Source: Vibrionaceae bacterium (GTDB taxonomy: Bacteria > Pseudomonadota > Gammaproteobacteria > Enterobacterales > Vibrionaceae). From it: DNA of 64,000 bases. The stretch spans positions 34,857-98,856 of the forward strand of contig JAAEZQ010000014.1 in NCBI GenBank assembly GCA_018222805.1, written 5' to 3'. A model generated the notes under the pieces. The model ran no database searches, was not told the origin of the DNA, and was given only the letters and a program-made list of their open reading frames with translations. Of this stretch, positions 1 to 8,688 are shown one piece after another (the first letter of the stretch is position 1; the number at the start of each line of letters is the position of its first letter). The position numbers and the translations under genes are program-made.

Positions 1-36
1 GACGCATAGACCGGCGCAACTCACTTTGAGGTACAC

Positions 37-1470
37 ATGACAGACTTAATCAATTTGATGAACGATCTCCTTTGGGGTTCGATTCTGGTTTATCTTCTTG
101 TTGGTGTTGGTATTTACTTCACCGTTCGATTAGGGTTCATTCAGTTCCGCCATTTCGGCCACATGTTCTCTGTTCTTAAGAACAGTCGTAAAGCAGACAA
201 AGCTGGTATTTCTTCTTTCCAAGCGCTTTGTACTAGTCTTGCTGCTCGTGTTGGTACAGGTAACATGGCGGGCGTTGCAGTTGCACTGACTGCTGGTGGT
301 CCTGGCGCGATCTTCTGGATGTGGCTGATCGCTATGCTTGGTATGGCAACGTCATTTGCAGAGAGCACTCTAGCGCAGCTATACAAAACCAAAGATGATG
401 ATGGCAACTACCGTGGTGGCCCTGCCTACTACATGGAAAAAGGCTTGGGCATGCGTTGGATGGGCGTATTGTTCTCTATTTTCCTAATCATCGCTTTTGG
501 TCTGGTATTCAACGCCGTACAAGCTAACTCAATTGCAAACGCAATGAGCACAGCATTTGGTTGGAATGACCTGTATGTTGGTATCGCTGTTGTTTTACTG
601 TCTGCGATAGTTATTTTTGGTGGTATCAAGCGTATCGCGAAAGTCGCTGAGATGATCGTTCCGATCATGGCACTACTATACCTAGCACTTGCACTGTTCG
701 TTATGTTCTCAAACCTAGAGAAGCTACCTGACGTACTGATGCTTATCTTCAAGAGTGCCTTTGGTCTGCAAGAAGCGGCTGCTGGTGGTCTTGGCTACGC
801 AATTGCACAAGCGATGATTAACGGTATCAAACGCGGTCTATTTTCGAACGAAGCAGGTATGGGTTCTGCGCCAAACGCGGCGGCTTCAGCAACGCCTTAC
901 CCGCCACACCCAGCATCTCAAGGTTACGTGCAGATGCTAGGCGTATTCATGGATACGATCGTTATCTGTTCCGCGACAGTGGCTATCATCCTGATGTCAG
1001 GTGAGTATGTTGGTCAAGCAACTGAAGTGACGGGTATCGAGTTAACTCAGCGCGCATTGAGCTCACAAGTAGGTGATTGGGGCAGCATCTTTGTCGCGGT
1101 AGCAATCTTCTTCTTTGCATTTACATCAATCATCGCAAACTATTCATATGCGGAGACAAACCTAGTCTTCCTAGAGCATAATCATAAAGCGGGCATTAAC
1201 GTTTTCCGTATTATCTTCTTGGGTATGGTGATGTTTGGTGCGATGGCTTCTCTTCCAGTCGTATGGTCACTAGCTGATGTGTCGATGGGCCTCATGGCGA
1301 TCGTTAACTTGGTGGCTATTCTTCTGCTGTCACGTATCGTTATCAAGTTGGCTAAAGACTACAACCGCCAGCTAGACGCAGGTAAGGTACCAACATTTGA
1401 TGCTAATGATTTCCCTGAGCTTAAGTCTCAGCTGGAAGAAGGCATCTGGTACAGCGACAAAAAAGACTGA
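37..1470 (+). CDS. Sodium:alanine symporter (AGCS family)
   Basis: Predicted inner-membrane transporter of 477 residues that imports alanine (possibly glycine) with sodium. The protein is almost wholly hydrophobic, with about ten membrane segments. It carries AGCS-type stretches such as GTGNMAGVA near residues 72-80 and GLFSNEAGMGSAPNAAA near residues 268-284, the conserved Asn/Gly-rich regions of the family. The ATG start is preceded by GAGG at 28-31 with normal spacing. It stands alone, with a strong terminator behind it. Family assignment is secure; the substrate is inferred from the family, since AGCS members differ between alanine and glycine. Confidence 0.92.
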   Translation: MTDLINLMNDLLWGSILVYLLVGVGIYFTVRLGFIQFRHFGHMFSVLKNSRKADKAGISSFQALCTSLAARVGTGNMAGVAVALTAGGPGAIFWMWLIAMLGMATSFAESTLAQLYKTKDDDGNYRGGPAYYMEKGLGMRWMGVLFSIFLIIAFGLVFNAVQANSIANAMSTAFGWNDLYVGIAVVLLSAIVIFGGIKRIAKVAEMIVPIMALLYLALALFVMFSNLEKLPDVLMLIFKSAFGLQEAAAGGLGYAIAQAMINGIKRGLFSNEAGMGSAPNAAASATPYPPHPASQGYVQMLGVFMDTIVICSATVAIILMSGEYVGQATEVTGIELTQRALSSQVGDWGSIFVAVAIFFFAFTSIIANYSYAETNLVFLEHNHKAGINVFRIIFLGMVMFGAMASLPVVWSLADVSMGLMAIVNLVAILLLSRIVIKLAKDYNRQLDAGKVPTFDANDFPELKSQLEEGIWYSDKKD

Positions 1471-1503
1471 GTGTCATAGTTAAAAGCTATTAGCACGATT
1501 TAT

Positions 1504-1536
1504 AAAGCCATGCAGACAATGCATGGCTTTTTTTGT
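1504..1536 (+). terminator. Terminator after the alanine symporter gene
   Basis: A 10-bp perfect stem (1504-1513 with 1521-1530) is followed by a run of T. It lies about 35 bases after the symporter stop codon. Confidence 0.85.
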
Positions 1537-1578
1537 ACCCTTAACGGTATATAAAATTAAAAGGATAGAGTCAAAGTC

Positions 1579-2355
1579 ATGCTTATCGTAGTTTCTCCTG
1601 CTAAGACACTGGATTATGAGTCTCCGTTAGCAACGGAAAAATTTACTCAACCTGAGTTAATTCAATTCTCCAAAGAGCTGATTGAAGTTTGCCGAAAATT
1701 GACGCCTGCTGATGTTGCGTCATTGATGAAGGTGAGCGACAAAATCGCAGACTTGAACGTAGGCCGATTCCAAGAGTGGAGTGAAACCTTCACGACAGAA
1801 AACTCACGTCAGGCAATTCTTGCTTTCAAAGGCGATGTTTATACGGGTCTTGAAGCGGAAAGCTTGTCTGAAGCTGACTTTGATTACGCTCAGGATCATC
1901 TGCGTATGCTATCTGGCCTTTACGGCTTGTTGAAGCCTCTAGATTTGATGCAGCCATATCGTCTGGAGATGGGAACTAAGCTTGCGAACGATAAAGGCGC
2001 GAACTTATATCAGTTCTGGGGTAACGTCATCACTGAAAAGCTCAACGAAGCGATCGCAGCCCAGGGTGATAATGTACTGATTAATTTGGCTTCAAATGAG
2101 TACTTTAAAGCGGTGAAACCAAAGAATCTTGATGCTCAGGTGATCACGCCAATCTTTAAAGACTGTAAAAATGGTCAATACAAAGTGATCAGTTTCTATG
2201 CGAAGAAAGCGCGTGGCATGATGGCGCGTTACATTATCGAAAATCGTATTGAGAGTGTGGCTGACCTGACCAAGTTTGATACGGCGGGTTACTACTTTGT
2301 CGAGGAAGAGTCGACGCCCACAGATCTGGTCTTTAAGCGAGAAGAGCAGAACTAA
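1579..2355 (+). CDS. yaaA: Peroxide stress protein YaaA (DUF328/UPF0246)
   Basis: A 258-residue protein of the YaaA family, which in E. coli lowers intracellular free iron during hydrogen peroxide stress and limits DNA damage; it is cytosolic. The family hallmarks are visible: the N-terminal [13 protein letters not shown], the central [22 protein letters not shown] region near residues 110-132, and the [11 protein letters not shown] stretch. Length equals that of E. coli YaaA (258). The ATG follows AAGGA at about 1560-1564, a somewhat long spacing. It is a single gene between terminators, convergent with srmB. Confidence 0.93.
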   Translation: MLIVVSPAKTLDYESPLATEKFTQPELIQFSKELIEVCRKLTPADVASLMKVSDKIADLNVGRFQEWSETFTTENSRQAILAFKGDVYTGLEAESLSEADFDYAQDHLRMLSGLYGLLKPLDLMQPYRLEMGTKLANDKGANLYQFWGNVITEKLNEAIAAQGDNVLINLASNEYFKAVKPKNLDAQVITPIFKDCKNGQYKVISFYAKKARGMMARYIIENRIESVADLTKFDTAGYYFVEEESTPTDLVFKREEQN

Positions 2356-2372
2356 GCTCAAACTCCGGACAC

Positions 2373-2400
2373 AAAAAAGGGTTGGCATTGCCAACCCTTT
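2373..2400 (-). terminator. Terminator of srmB (between yaaA and srmB)
   Basis: An 11-bp stem (2376-2386 with 2390-2400) has a 3-base loop. The T tract lies on the minus strand, so it mainly serves srmB. It may also end yaaA transcripts. Confidence 0.85.
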
Positions 2401-2421
2401 CGCTATTTATGGCTTATAAGC

Positions 2422-3645
2422 TTACTTCTTCTTAGCGATTTTCTTTTTCGCTGTTTTCTTCTTATCGTCTTTTTTCTTTTTCTTCTTAAACACAGGTTTT
2501 TTGTGTTTTGGACGCATCTCTTTGATGAAGCGCTCTTTGATGTCTTCTTTCACGTAACGAGCAACGCGATCCATCATTGGCTGATCGTGCGCTTCTACTA
2601 TTGAGATGGCATTTCCCTTCTTACCCGCACGAGCAGTACGACCAATTCGGTGTAGGTAAACGTCAGCTGTGCGTGGCAAGTCGTAGTTGATCACGTGTGA
2701 CACATCTGGAAGGTCGATACCGCGAGCCGCAACGTCTGTTGCTAGTAGGACGTTAACGGTACCATCACGGAAACGTGCGATTGCATTGTTACGACGATCT
2801 TGTGGCATCTCACCTTGAATCCATGAACATGGAATCTGTGCACTCTCAAGTTGACCACGTAGTTCAGCTAGACGTTCACGCGTCTTTAGGAACACGATGG
2901 TTCGATCTGCTTGCTGAGTGATGATGTGCTTGAGTAGCTCGAGTTTATGCTCAGCGTCGTCCGCGCGGTGATACCATTGTGCGATCTTCTTACGTTCACG
3001 TAGCGGTGACTTCGCGTCGATTTCCGCAGGCTCATTCAGTAGATCCGCGGTGAAGCCTTCAACGCCTCTGCCTTCTAGTGTTGCTGAGAATAGAAGGGTT
3101 TGCTTACGCCAGCGACACTCTGTAGATAGACGGTCTACCGTTGGTGCAAAGCCCATGTCTAGCATTCGGTCAGCTTCATCTAGGATTAACCATTCAATTG
3201 CACGACAGTCAAAGCGCTCTGCTTCAATGTATTCGCGTAGACGACCTGGAGTCGCGACAACGATGTCTTGCGTTGTAGCAAGAATGTCTGCGTGCTCTTG
3301 GTATTGAACCCCACCAGTGATGGTAAAAATATTGAGCTTAGTATTTTTTGCCAGTGCACGAGCTTGATCTGCCACCTGCATCGCAAGCTCACGAGTTGGT
3401 GTTAAAATCAGGATGCGTGCTGGTCCAGGTTTACGGCGCGGGAAGTCCTGCAGGTATTGCAGAGCAGGAAGTACAAATGCTGCTGTTTTACCTGTGCCGG
3501 TAGGTGCCGACGCTAGAATGTCACGACCATCCAACGCTTGTGGGATTGCTTCTGCCTGGACTTTTGTTGGGCGTTCGAAGCCCATTTCTTCAATGGCATC
3601 AAGTAAGTTTGAGTCTAGATCAAGTTCAGCAAAGGTTCTGATCAC
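2422..3645 (-). CDS. srmB: DEAD-box ATP-dependent RNA helicase SrmB
   Basis: A 407-residue RNA helicase acting in early assembly of the 50S ribosomal subunit. In order it shows the Q-motif region (FERPTKVQAEAIP), motif I APTGTGKT, motif Ia PTRELA, the DEAD box in LDEADRMLDMGF, SAT, and the C-terminal HRIGRTAR motif. The last 25 residues are a lysine-rich tail, typical of SrmB and likely RNA binding. The start is GTG at 3643-3645 with GGAG eight bases upstream. The assignment to SrmB rather than RhlE or DeaD rests on the N-terminus, the length and the neighbouring trmN6, which is also next to srmB in E. coli. Confidence 0.93.
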   Translation of the reverse strand: MIRTFAELDLDSNLLDAIEEMGFERPTKVQAEAIPQALDGRDILASAPTGTGKTAAFVLPALQYLQDFPRRKPGPARILILTPTRELAMQVADQARALAKNTKLNIFTITGGVQYQEHADILATTQDIVVATPGRLREYIEAERFDCRAIEWLILDEADRMLDMGFAPTVDRLSTECRWRKQTLLFSATLEGRGVEGFTADLLNEPAEIDAKSPLRERKKIAQWYHRADDAEHKLELLKHIITQQADRTIVFLKTRERLAELRGQLESAQIPCSWIQGEMPQDRRNNAIARFRDGTVNVLLATDVAARGIDLPDVSHVINYDLPRTADVYLHRIGRTARAGKKGNAISIVEAHDQPMMDRVARYVKEDIKERFIKEMRPKHKKPVFKKKKKKDDKKKTAKKKIAKKK

Positions 3646-3752
3646 AATGAGTTCTCCACAAGCAAGGCTTGGTTAATGGTTCGCCGCAACAGCTTAAAAT
3701 ACGAAAAGGTCGCACATTATAAAGTGATTGGTGATAAGGATCACATGTTATT

Positions 3753-4472
3753 TCACATCTTAAGATAAAACTCACGGGTTAGCTGGACAAAATTGTCGCT
3801 GTATCCGTCTGATGAGTGAATGATCAAGTGTGATTCTTGAGTGTCACAAGGCAGCTTCGCCAACTCAAACAACAAGCGATGTACTGGTTTTATCTCTGAT
3901 GGTTGCACTCGGCAAAGACGAGATAAATACCAACCTTGTTGTATTGCTAACTTAATAAACTGCTCACCTTCGGTGATAGGCAGCACAAAGCTGGCTTTGC
4001 CATTATCTTCTAAAAGTTGGTAACAACGGTGAAGTAGGTCGTCATGACGCAGAGAGTTGGTGTGTCTTGCTGTTGCCCTCTGACTCTGTTTGGATTGCTC
4101 GCCACTATTGAAATAGGGCGGATTACAAATGATCCTCTGGAATGACTGAGGTGGTGTGAAGGTCAAGACATCGGCATGAGTGACGGATAATCTCTCTTGC
4201 CATGCAGAGTGAGCAAAATTTTTCCGGGCGGCTTCTATCGCTGTGGCTTCAATGTCTACTGCCGTTACCAGAGCTTGGCTAAAACGCTGAGCACACATTA
4301 GCGCCAGTAAGCCAGTGCCTGTCCCAATATCGAGTATTTCTGCATCTTCAGGACTTTCAACCCAGGCGCCAAGCATCACGCCATCTGTACTTACAGGCAT
4401 GCCACTTTCACCACCTTCGATGAAAAACTGCTTAAACTTGAAGCTCTTAGTCTTATGTTTTTCGTTATTCAT
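3753..4472 (-). CDS. trmN6: tRNA1(Val) (adenine(37)-N6)-methyltransferase
   Basis: A 239-residue SAM-dependent methyltransferase (YfiC/TrmN6) that methylates A37 of tRNA-Val. The SAM-binding motif LDIGTGTGLLALM is near residues 45-57, and the adenine N6-methyltransferase signature NPPYF is near residue 118. The ATG at 4472 lacks a strong ribosome binding site. It lies upstream of srmB on the same strand, separated by 107 bases; in E. coli the pair is also adjacent. Confidence 0.9.
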   Translation of the reverse strand: MNNEKHKTKSFKFKQFFIEGGESGMPVSTDGVMLGAWVESPEDAEILDIGTGTGLLALMCAQRFSQALVTAVDIEATAIEAARKNFAHSAWQERLSVTHADVLTFTPPQSFQRIICNPPYFNSGEQSKQSQRATARHTNSLRHDDLLHRCYQLLEDNGKASFVLPITEGEQFIKLAIQQGWYLSRLCRVQPSEIKPVHRLLFELAKLPCDTQESHLIIHSSDGYSDNFVQLTREFYLKM

Positions 4473-4802
4473 GTTTATCTTATATATGCTCTATATTTCA
4501 GTTATTTCATCTGATGTTTATTAATTGTTTGGTTTGTTGTGTTGTAAGTTAGTAAATTGTATTCTTATTTGATCGAGATAAATTTCTAGATTTTTGTTTT
4601 ATATTGGTTAGATTAACTGGTTTTTTATTCTAAACATAAATTAATATGGTGTTTTTTCCTCATAGGTTGCCAAATGATGATTCTTTCGTCATTATGCTGC
4701 GCTATTTTATAGATTGAACCACGAGTACTTGTTGATAACAAAGGCTCAAAAAGTGGTCGATGCATACACAACATTCACACATTTTTTAGACAAGGGTTAT
4801 CT
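4473..4802. other. 330-base intergenic region with possible brnQ leader peptide
   Basis: AT-rich region between divergent trmN6 and brnQ, so it must hold both promoters. The only coding-like item is a 12-codon reading frame at 4674-4712, MMILSSLCCAIL, containing two Ile and three Leu, with AGG at 4664-4666 upstream. No clear terminator hairpin follows it before brnQ. I could not assign promoter elements with confidence. Confidence 0.4.
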
Positions 4803-6113
4803 GTGAAACAGACATTAAAACTAACAGATATTATCGCAGTAGGCTTTATGCTGTTTGCGTTCTTTTTGGGTGCTGGAAACATCATCTTTCCACCATTGGC
4901 TGGCCAATTGGCAGGTGAAAACCTGATGCCAGCAATGTTCGGTTTCTTGCTAACAGCGGTAGGTCTACCTCTTATCACTATCGTTGCTATCGCTGTGGCT
5001 GGCGGAACTTGGGATCACCTAACGCAAGATCTACCGAAAAAAGCGGCGGTTGTCATGGCGGCGTTGATCTTCATTATTATTGGTCCGGCATTTGCAGCCC
5101 CTCGTACAGGCCTTGTGGCATATGAAATGGCCGTTAAGCCATTTTTGATTGAAGCGTCTCAAACAAACCTGACTGCATTCTCTGTGCTTTTCTTTGTTGT
5201 CGCGATGCTATTTTCATGGTTCCAGGGCCGCTTGATCGACCTGATCGGTAAGGTACTGACTCCAGTCTTGTTCCTTGGTCTGATGGTCCTTGCTCTGGCA
5301 GTGTTTATTGATCCTCAGGGTGAAATGATCGGCGCAACAGGCGAGTACTTAACTCAACCACTGACGAAAGGCTTTTTAGAAGGTTACAACACGATGGATA
5401 CCTTCGCGTCACTGATGTTCGGCATGCTGATGGTGGATGCGCTTCGTGGTAAAGGCATTACAGAGCGCGCTGCGACGACGAAATACCTGATTTTTGCTGG
5501 TTGCATTGCGGCAGCAGGTCTGGCGTTCGTATACATTTCGCTTTTCTACTTAGGCGCCACGAGTGCAACGGTAGCGGCGGGTGCAGATAATGGTGGTTTG
5601 GTGCTGAGCCAATACGTTCAGGCTCTGTTTGGTCCTTATGGTCAAATCGTTCTTTCAGTGATCGTATTACTGGCATGTTTAACTACGGCTATCGGTCTTA
5701 TCTCAGCGTGTTCTGATTTCTTCAGTTCAAAAACATCGCTTTCATACAAGCACTGGGTACTGATTAATGGTTCTGTGTGTGCGTTGGTTGCAAACGTTGG
5801 TCTTGCACAGTTGATTTCTTTGTCAGTCCCTGTGTTATTCGCGCTTTACCCTGTTGCGATTGCACTGGTTGCTCTAACGTTTGTTCGTAGCAAACTTCCT
5901 AATACCCGCTTTGCATACCGTGCGGTCTTGCTTGTTTCTCTATTGTTCGCGTTACTGGATGCAGCAAAAGTGGCAGGCATGGACGTATCTGCTTTCAACA
6001 TGCTACCTCTGTTTGAAATCGGTATGGGCTGGGTTCTGCCAACGCTGGCGGCGATCGTTTGTATGTTCTTCATCTCTAAGCCTCAGGATGAACTGGTCGA
6101 AGAAACAGCGTAA
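4803..6113 (+). CDS. brnQ: Branched-chain amino acid transport system II carrier protein
   Basis: A 436-residue, about 12-segment inner-membrane symporter of the LIVCS family, which imports leucine, isoleucine and valine with a cation. The N-terminal signature FFLGAGNIIFPP (about residues 20-31) and the GPAFAAPRTG stretch near residue 95 are diagnostic of BrnQ. The start is GTG at 4803, preceded by AAGGG at about 4791-4795. No partner genes are nearby; a terminator shared with convergent fldB follows. Confidence 0.93.
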   Translation: MKQTLKLTDIIAVGFMLFAFFLGAGNIIFPPLAGQLAGENLMPAMFGFLLTAVGLPLITIVAIAVAGGTWDHLTQDLPKKAAVVMAALIFIIIGPAFAAPRTGLVAYEMAVKPFLIEASQTNLTAFSVLFFVVAMLFSWFQGRLIDLIGKVLTPVLFLGLMVLALAVFIDPQGEMIGATGEYLTQPLTKGFLEGYNTMDTFASLMFGMLMVDALRGKGITERAATTKYLIFAGCIAAAGLAFVYISLFYLGATSATVAAGADNGGLVLSQYVQALFGPYGQIVLSVIVLLACLTTAIGLISACSDFFSSKTSLSYKHWVLINGSVCALVANVGLAQLISLSVPVLFALYPVAIALVALTFVRSKLPNTRFAYRAVLLVSLLFALLDAAKVAGMDVSAFNMLPLFEIGMGWVLPTLAAIVCMFFISKPQDELVEETA

Positions 6114-6136
6114 GCTTGCTTAACGACGAATAACAA

Positions 6137-6173
6137 AAAGCCCGATGAAGTGATTCATCGGGCTTTGTTTTTT
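6137..6173. terminator. Bidirectional terminator between brnQ and fldB
   Basis: A 12-13-bp stem (6138-6149 with 6154-6166) is flanked by A-rich sequence on the left and T-rich sequence on the right, so it can end transcripts from both sides. Confidence 0.85.
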
Positions 6174-6194
6174 AAAGCGAAAATCGAATAACGA

Positions 6195-6713
6195 TTAAAG
6201 TGTATCGTGGAACTCTACCAGCACTTGCTCACACCATTTCTCAATACGTTCGTCACTCAGTTCGTACTGTGAATCTTCATCTAATGCCAGACCTACAAAT
6301 TGGCTGCCATCTTCGGTTAGTGCTTTAGATGCTTCGAACTCATAGCCTTCGTTAGGCCAGTAGCCGATAAATTGTGCACCTGTTTCTTTCAGTTCATCAT
6401 GGAGCAGGCCCATGGCATCTAGGTACCATTCACCGTAGCCTTCTTGATCGCCCAGACCAAATAATGCAACCACTTTCCCTTTTAATGGCGTCGTTGCGAT
6501 GTCTTGCCAAATTGCACTCCAGTCCTCTTGGATTTCACCAAAGTCCCAGGTAGAAATACCAATGAGCAATAAATCGTAATCAGCCATCAAAGATAGCGGT
6601 GTCTCTTTCACATTGTGAATGTCGACAAGATCTTCTCCAATGATGGAACGAATTTTCTCTGCTGCCATTTCGGTATAGCAGGTCGTAGAGCCGTAAAAGA
6701 GTCCGATTTTCAT
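6195..6713 (-). CDS. fldB: Flavodoxin FldB
   Basis: A 172-residue flavodoxin, an FMN-binding electron carrier in the cytosol. The phosphate-binding loop [10 protein letters not shown] is at residues 6-15, the [14 protein letters not shown] region at about 52-65, and [17 protein letters not shown] at about 90-106. The length fits long-chain flavodoxins. The N-terminal sequence and the position beside xerD favour FldB over FldA, because fldB-xerD-dsbC-recJ-prfB-lysS is the E. coli order. The T in STTCYTE replaces the usual GNTE glycine region, as in FldB. Confidence 0.92.
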   Translation of the reverse strand: MKIGLFYGSTTCYTEMAAEKIRSIIGEDLVDIHNVKETPLSLMADYDLLLIGISTWDFGEIQEDWSAIWQDIATTPLKGKVVALFGLGDQEGYGEWYLDAMGLLHDELKETGAQFIGYWPNEGYEFEASKALTEDGSQFVGLALDEDSQYELSDERIEKWCEQVLVEFHDTL

Positions 6714-6879
6714 TATATTCGTCGTATTTTATGTTGCTGTTGTGGAGGATTTTAACCCTAAACTGCCTGCGAATGCAGCGAATATCGTGAGATTAGCGCA
6801 CTGAGCTAATTTTTTATGGTATTCGAACTGGGGCTGTCTTACCCTCAGAGGTTACATAAAAACAAAAAAGGAAGCGCGA

Positions 6880-7797
6880 ATGACAGCACAAAAGCCTGTC
6901 AATCAACAAGATTTTGCTTTTGTGGAGCAATTCTTAGACGCGATGTGGATGGAGCGTGGACTGTCTGAGAACACATTGGCTTCATACCGAAATGATCTGA
7001 TAAAACTTCTCACTTGGATGGAGCAACAGCGTTACCGTCTTGATTTTATTAGCTTAGCTGGCCTTCAAGAGTATCAAAGCTACTTGGTCGATTTAGATTA
7101 CAAACAAACTTCCCGTGCTCGTATGCTATCGGCGATTCGTCGTTTGTTTCAGTATCTTCATCGTGAGAAAGTGCGCGCCGATGACCCAAGTGCACTGTTA
7201 GTCAGTCCAAAGCTACCACAGCGTTTACCGAAAGATATCAGCGAAGAACAAGTCGATGCTTTGCTGGATGCGCCTGATCCTAATGACCCGGTAGAGTTGC
7301 GTGATAAAGCGATGTTAGAGTTACTTTACGCTACAGGGCTTCGTGTTACTGAGCTGGTGAGCCTAACCATGGAAAATGTCAGTTTGCGTCAGGGCGTGGT
7401 TCGCGTTACGGGTAAAGGTGGCAAAGAGCGCTTGGTACCGATGGGTGAGAACGCTGTGGATTGGATTGAAACCTTTATTCAGCAAGGTCGGCCTGCATTG
7501 CTAGGTGAGACCTCCTCGGATGTGGTTTTTCCGAGTAAGCGCGCACGGCAAATGACTCGTCAGACGTTCTGGCATAGGATTAAATACTATGCTGTGATAG
7601 CGGGGATCGATACCGAGCAATTATCGCCGCACGTGCTGCGCCACGCGTTTGCAACACATTTACTGAACTATGGCGCAGATCTCAGGGTCGTACAGATGCT
7701 ACTAGGGCATAGTGACTTATCGACCACGCAAATTTATACTCACGTGGCGACTGAACGACTGAAGCAGATCCACAGTCAACACCACCCAAGAGCATAG
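6880..7797 (+). CDS. xerD: Site-specific tyrosine recombinase XerD
   Basis: A 305-residue tyrosine recombinase that, with XerC, resolves chromosome dimers at dif. Catalytic residues can be placed at R155 (ATGLRVTEL), K179 (GKGGK), H251 and R254 (HVLRHAFAT), H277 and nucleophile Y286 (QIYTHV). The N-terminal SAM-like core-binding domain covers about residues 12-105. The ATG follows AAGGAAG with good spacing. This is the housekeeping recombinase, not part of an integrative element. In Vibrio species XerCD are also exploited by CTX-type phages, but no att-like site is visible here. Confidence 0.96.
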   Translation: MTAQKPVNQQDFAFVEQFLDAMWMERGLSENTLASYRNDLIKLLTWMEQQRYRLDFISLAGLQEYQSYLVDLDYKQTSRARMLSAIRRLFQYLHREKVRADDPSALLVSPKLPQRLPKDISEEQVDALLDAPDPNDPVELRDKAMLELLYATGLRVTELVSLTMENVSLRQGVVRVTGKGGKERLVPMGENAVDWIETFIQQGRPALLGETSSDVVFPSKRARQMTRQTFWHRIKYYAVIAGIDTEQLSPHVLRHAFATHLLNYGADLRVVQMLLGHSDLSTTQIYTHVATERLKQIHSQHHPRA

Positions 7798-7855
7798 TGA
7801 TGGTTTATTCATCCCTTCTCATTGGACGAAAGAACGTATTTTTAAGGTGATTTTA

Positions 7856-8644
7856 ATGAGCGTATTACGCCGACTAACTCTGCTGACTTTACCCTTTTTT
7901 GTAACCGCTTGTGGAGCGGAAGAAAGTCAGGTTAAAACGGAAGCTCCTGTACAACAAGGTGCTTCTGCGGAGCAACAACACTTTGATGAAGCAGCATTAA
8001 AAGCGAAGTTTTCAAAGCTAGGGTTATCTATTATTGATATCCAACCATCGGACGTGACAGGTTTACTAGAAATCCAAACCAATGGCGGTGTTTTGTTTTC
8101 TTCGAATGATGGTAATCACTTTATCGCTGGCACCTTGTATGCAATTGATGAAAATGGTGGTTATAAAGATGTGCTGGCCGAACGTCAGGCCCCACTTAAT
8201 GCGGCTAAGATTGCAGAATTTTCTGACAGCATGATTGAGTTCAAGGCTGACAATGAGAAGTATGCAGTGACAGTATTTACCGACATTACGTGCGGTTACT
8301 GTGTACGTCTGCATAACCAAATGCAGGGCTACAATGACTTAGGCATTACGGTACGCTACATGGCTTACCCACGCCAAGGCGCGACAGGGCCTGTTGCCGA
8401 TCAAATGGCGTCAATTTGGTGCGCAGACGATCCAAAAGCGGCAATCCACAATGCGAAAGTAAATCGTACTTTTGATAGCCCAGTGAAAGACTTGAACCAG
8501 TGTAAAGAAACGGTTCAGGCGCATTACAATGTAGGCCGTCAGCTTGGTATTTCTGGTACGCCAGCAATTTTCCTGCCGACCGGTGAAATGGTGGGAGGCT
8601 ACCTACCGCCAGCAGACCTACTCAACCGTTTAAAGCAACAATAA
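7856..8644 (+). CDS. dsbC: Thiol:disulfide isomerase DsbC, apparently a lipoprotein
   Basis: A 262-residue periplasmic disulfide isomerase with the active site CGYC at about residues 146-149 and a second, structural cysteine pair further on (WCAD and NQCKE). An in-frame GTG lies nine bases upstream (7847), but I prefer the ATG at 7856 because AAGG at 7844-7847 is then correctly spaced. The signal sequence MSVLRRLTLLTLPFFVTACG ends in a lipobox, V-T-A-C, so Cys19 may be lipidated; E. coli DsbC instead has a normal cleavable signal. It sits in xerD-dsbC-recJ, the usual order. The enzyme identity is secure; lipidation is inferred. Confidence 0.93.
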   Translation: MSVLRRLTLLTLPFFVTACGAEESQVKTEAPVQQGASAEQQHFDEAALKAKFSKLGLSIIDIQPSDVTGLLEIQTNGGVLFSSNDGNHFIAGTLYAIDENGGYKDVLAERQAPLNAAKIAEFSDSMIEFKADNEKYAVTVFTDITCGYCVRLHNQMQGYNDLGITVRYMAYPRQGATGPVADQMASIWCADDPKAAIHNAKVNRTFDSPVKDLNQCKETVQAHYNVGRQLGISGTPAIFLPTGEMVGGYLPPADLLNRLKQQ

Positions 8645-8659
8645 TCCTTTAGGAGCAGA

Positions 8660-8684
8660 GCCAGCAGCACCGCTGGCTTTTTTC
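8660..8684 (+). terminator. Terminator-like hairpin between dsbC and recJ
   Basis: A 7-bp GC-rich stem (agccagc/gctggct) with a 6-base loop is followed by six T. It lies directly before the recJ start, so recJ expression may depend on readthrough. Confidence 0.6.
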
Positions 8685-8688
8685 AAGC

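Noticed and set aside
6880..7797. xerD as a mobile-element integrase
   Set aside because: Sequence and the conserved fldB-xerD-dsbC-recJ order show the housekeeping dimer-resolution recombinase.
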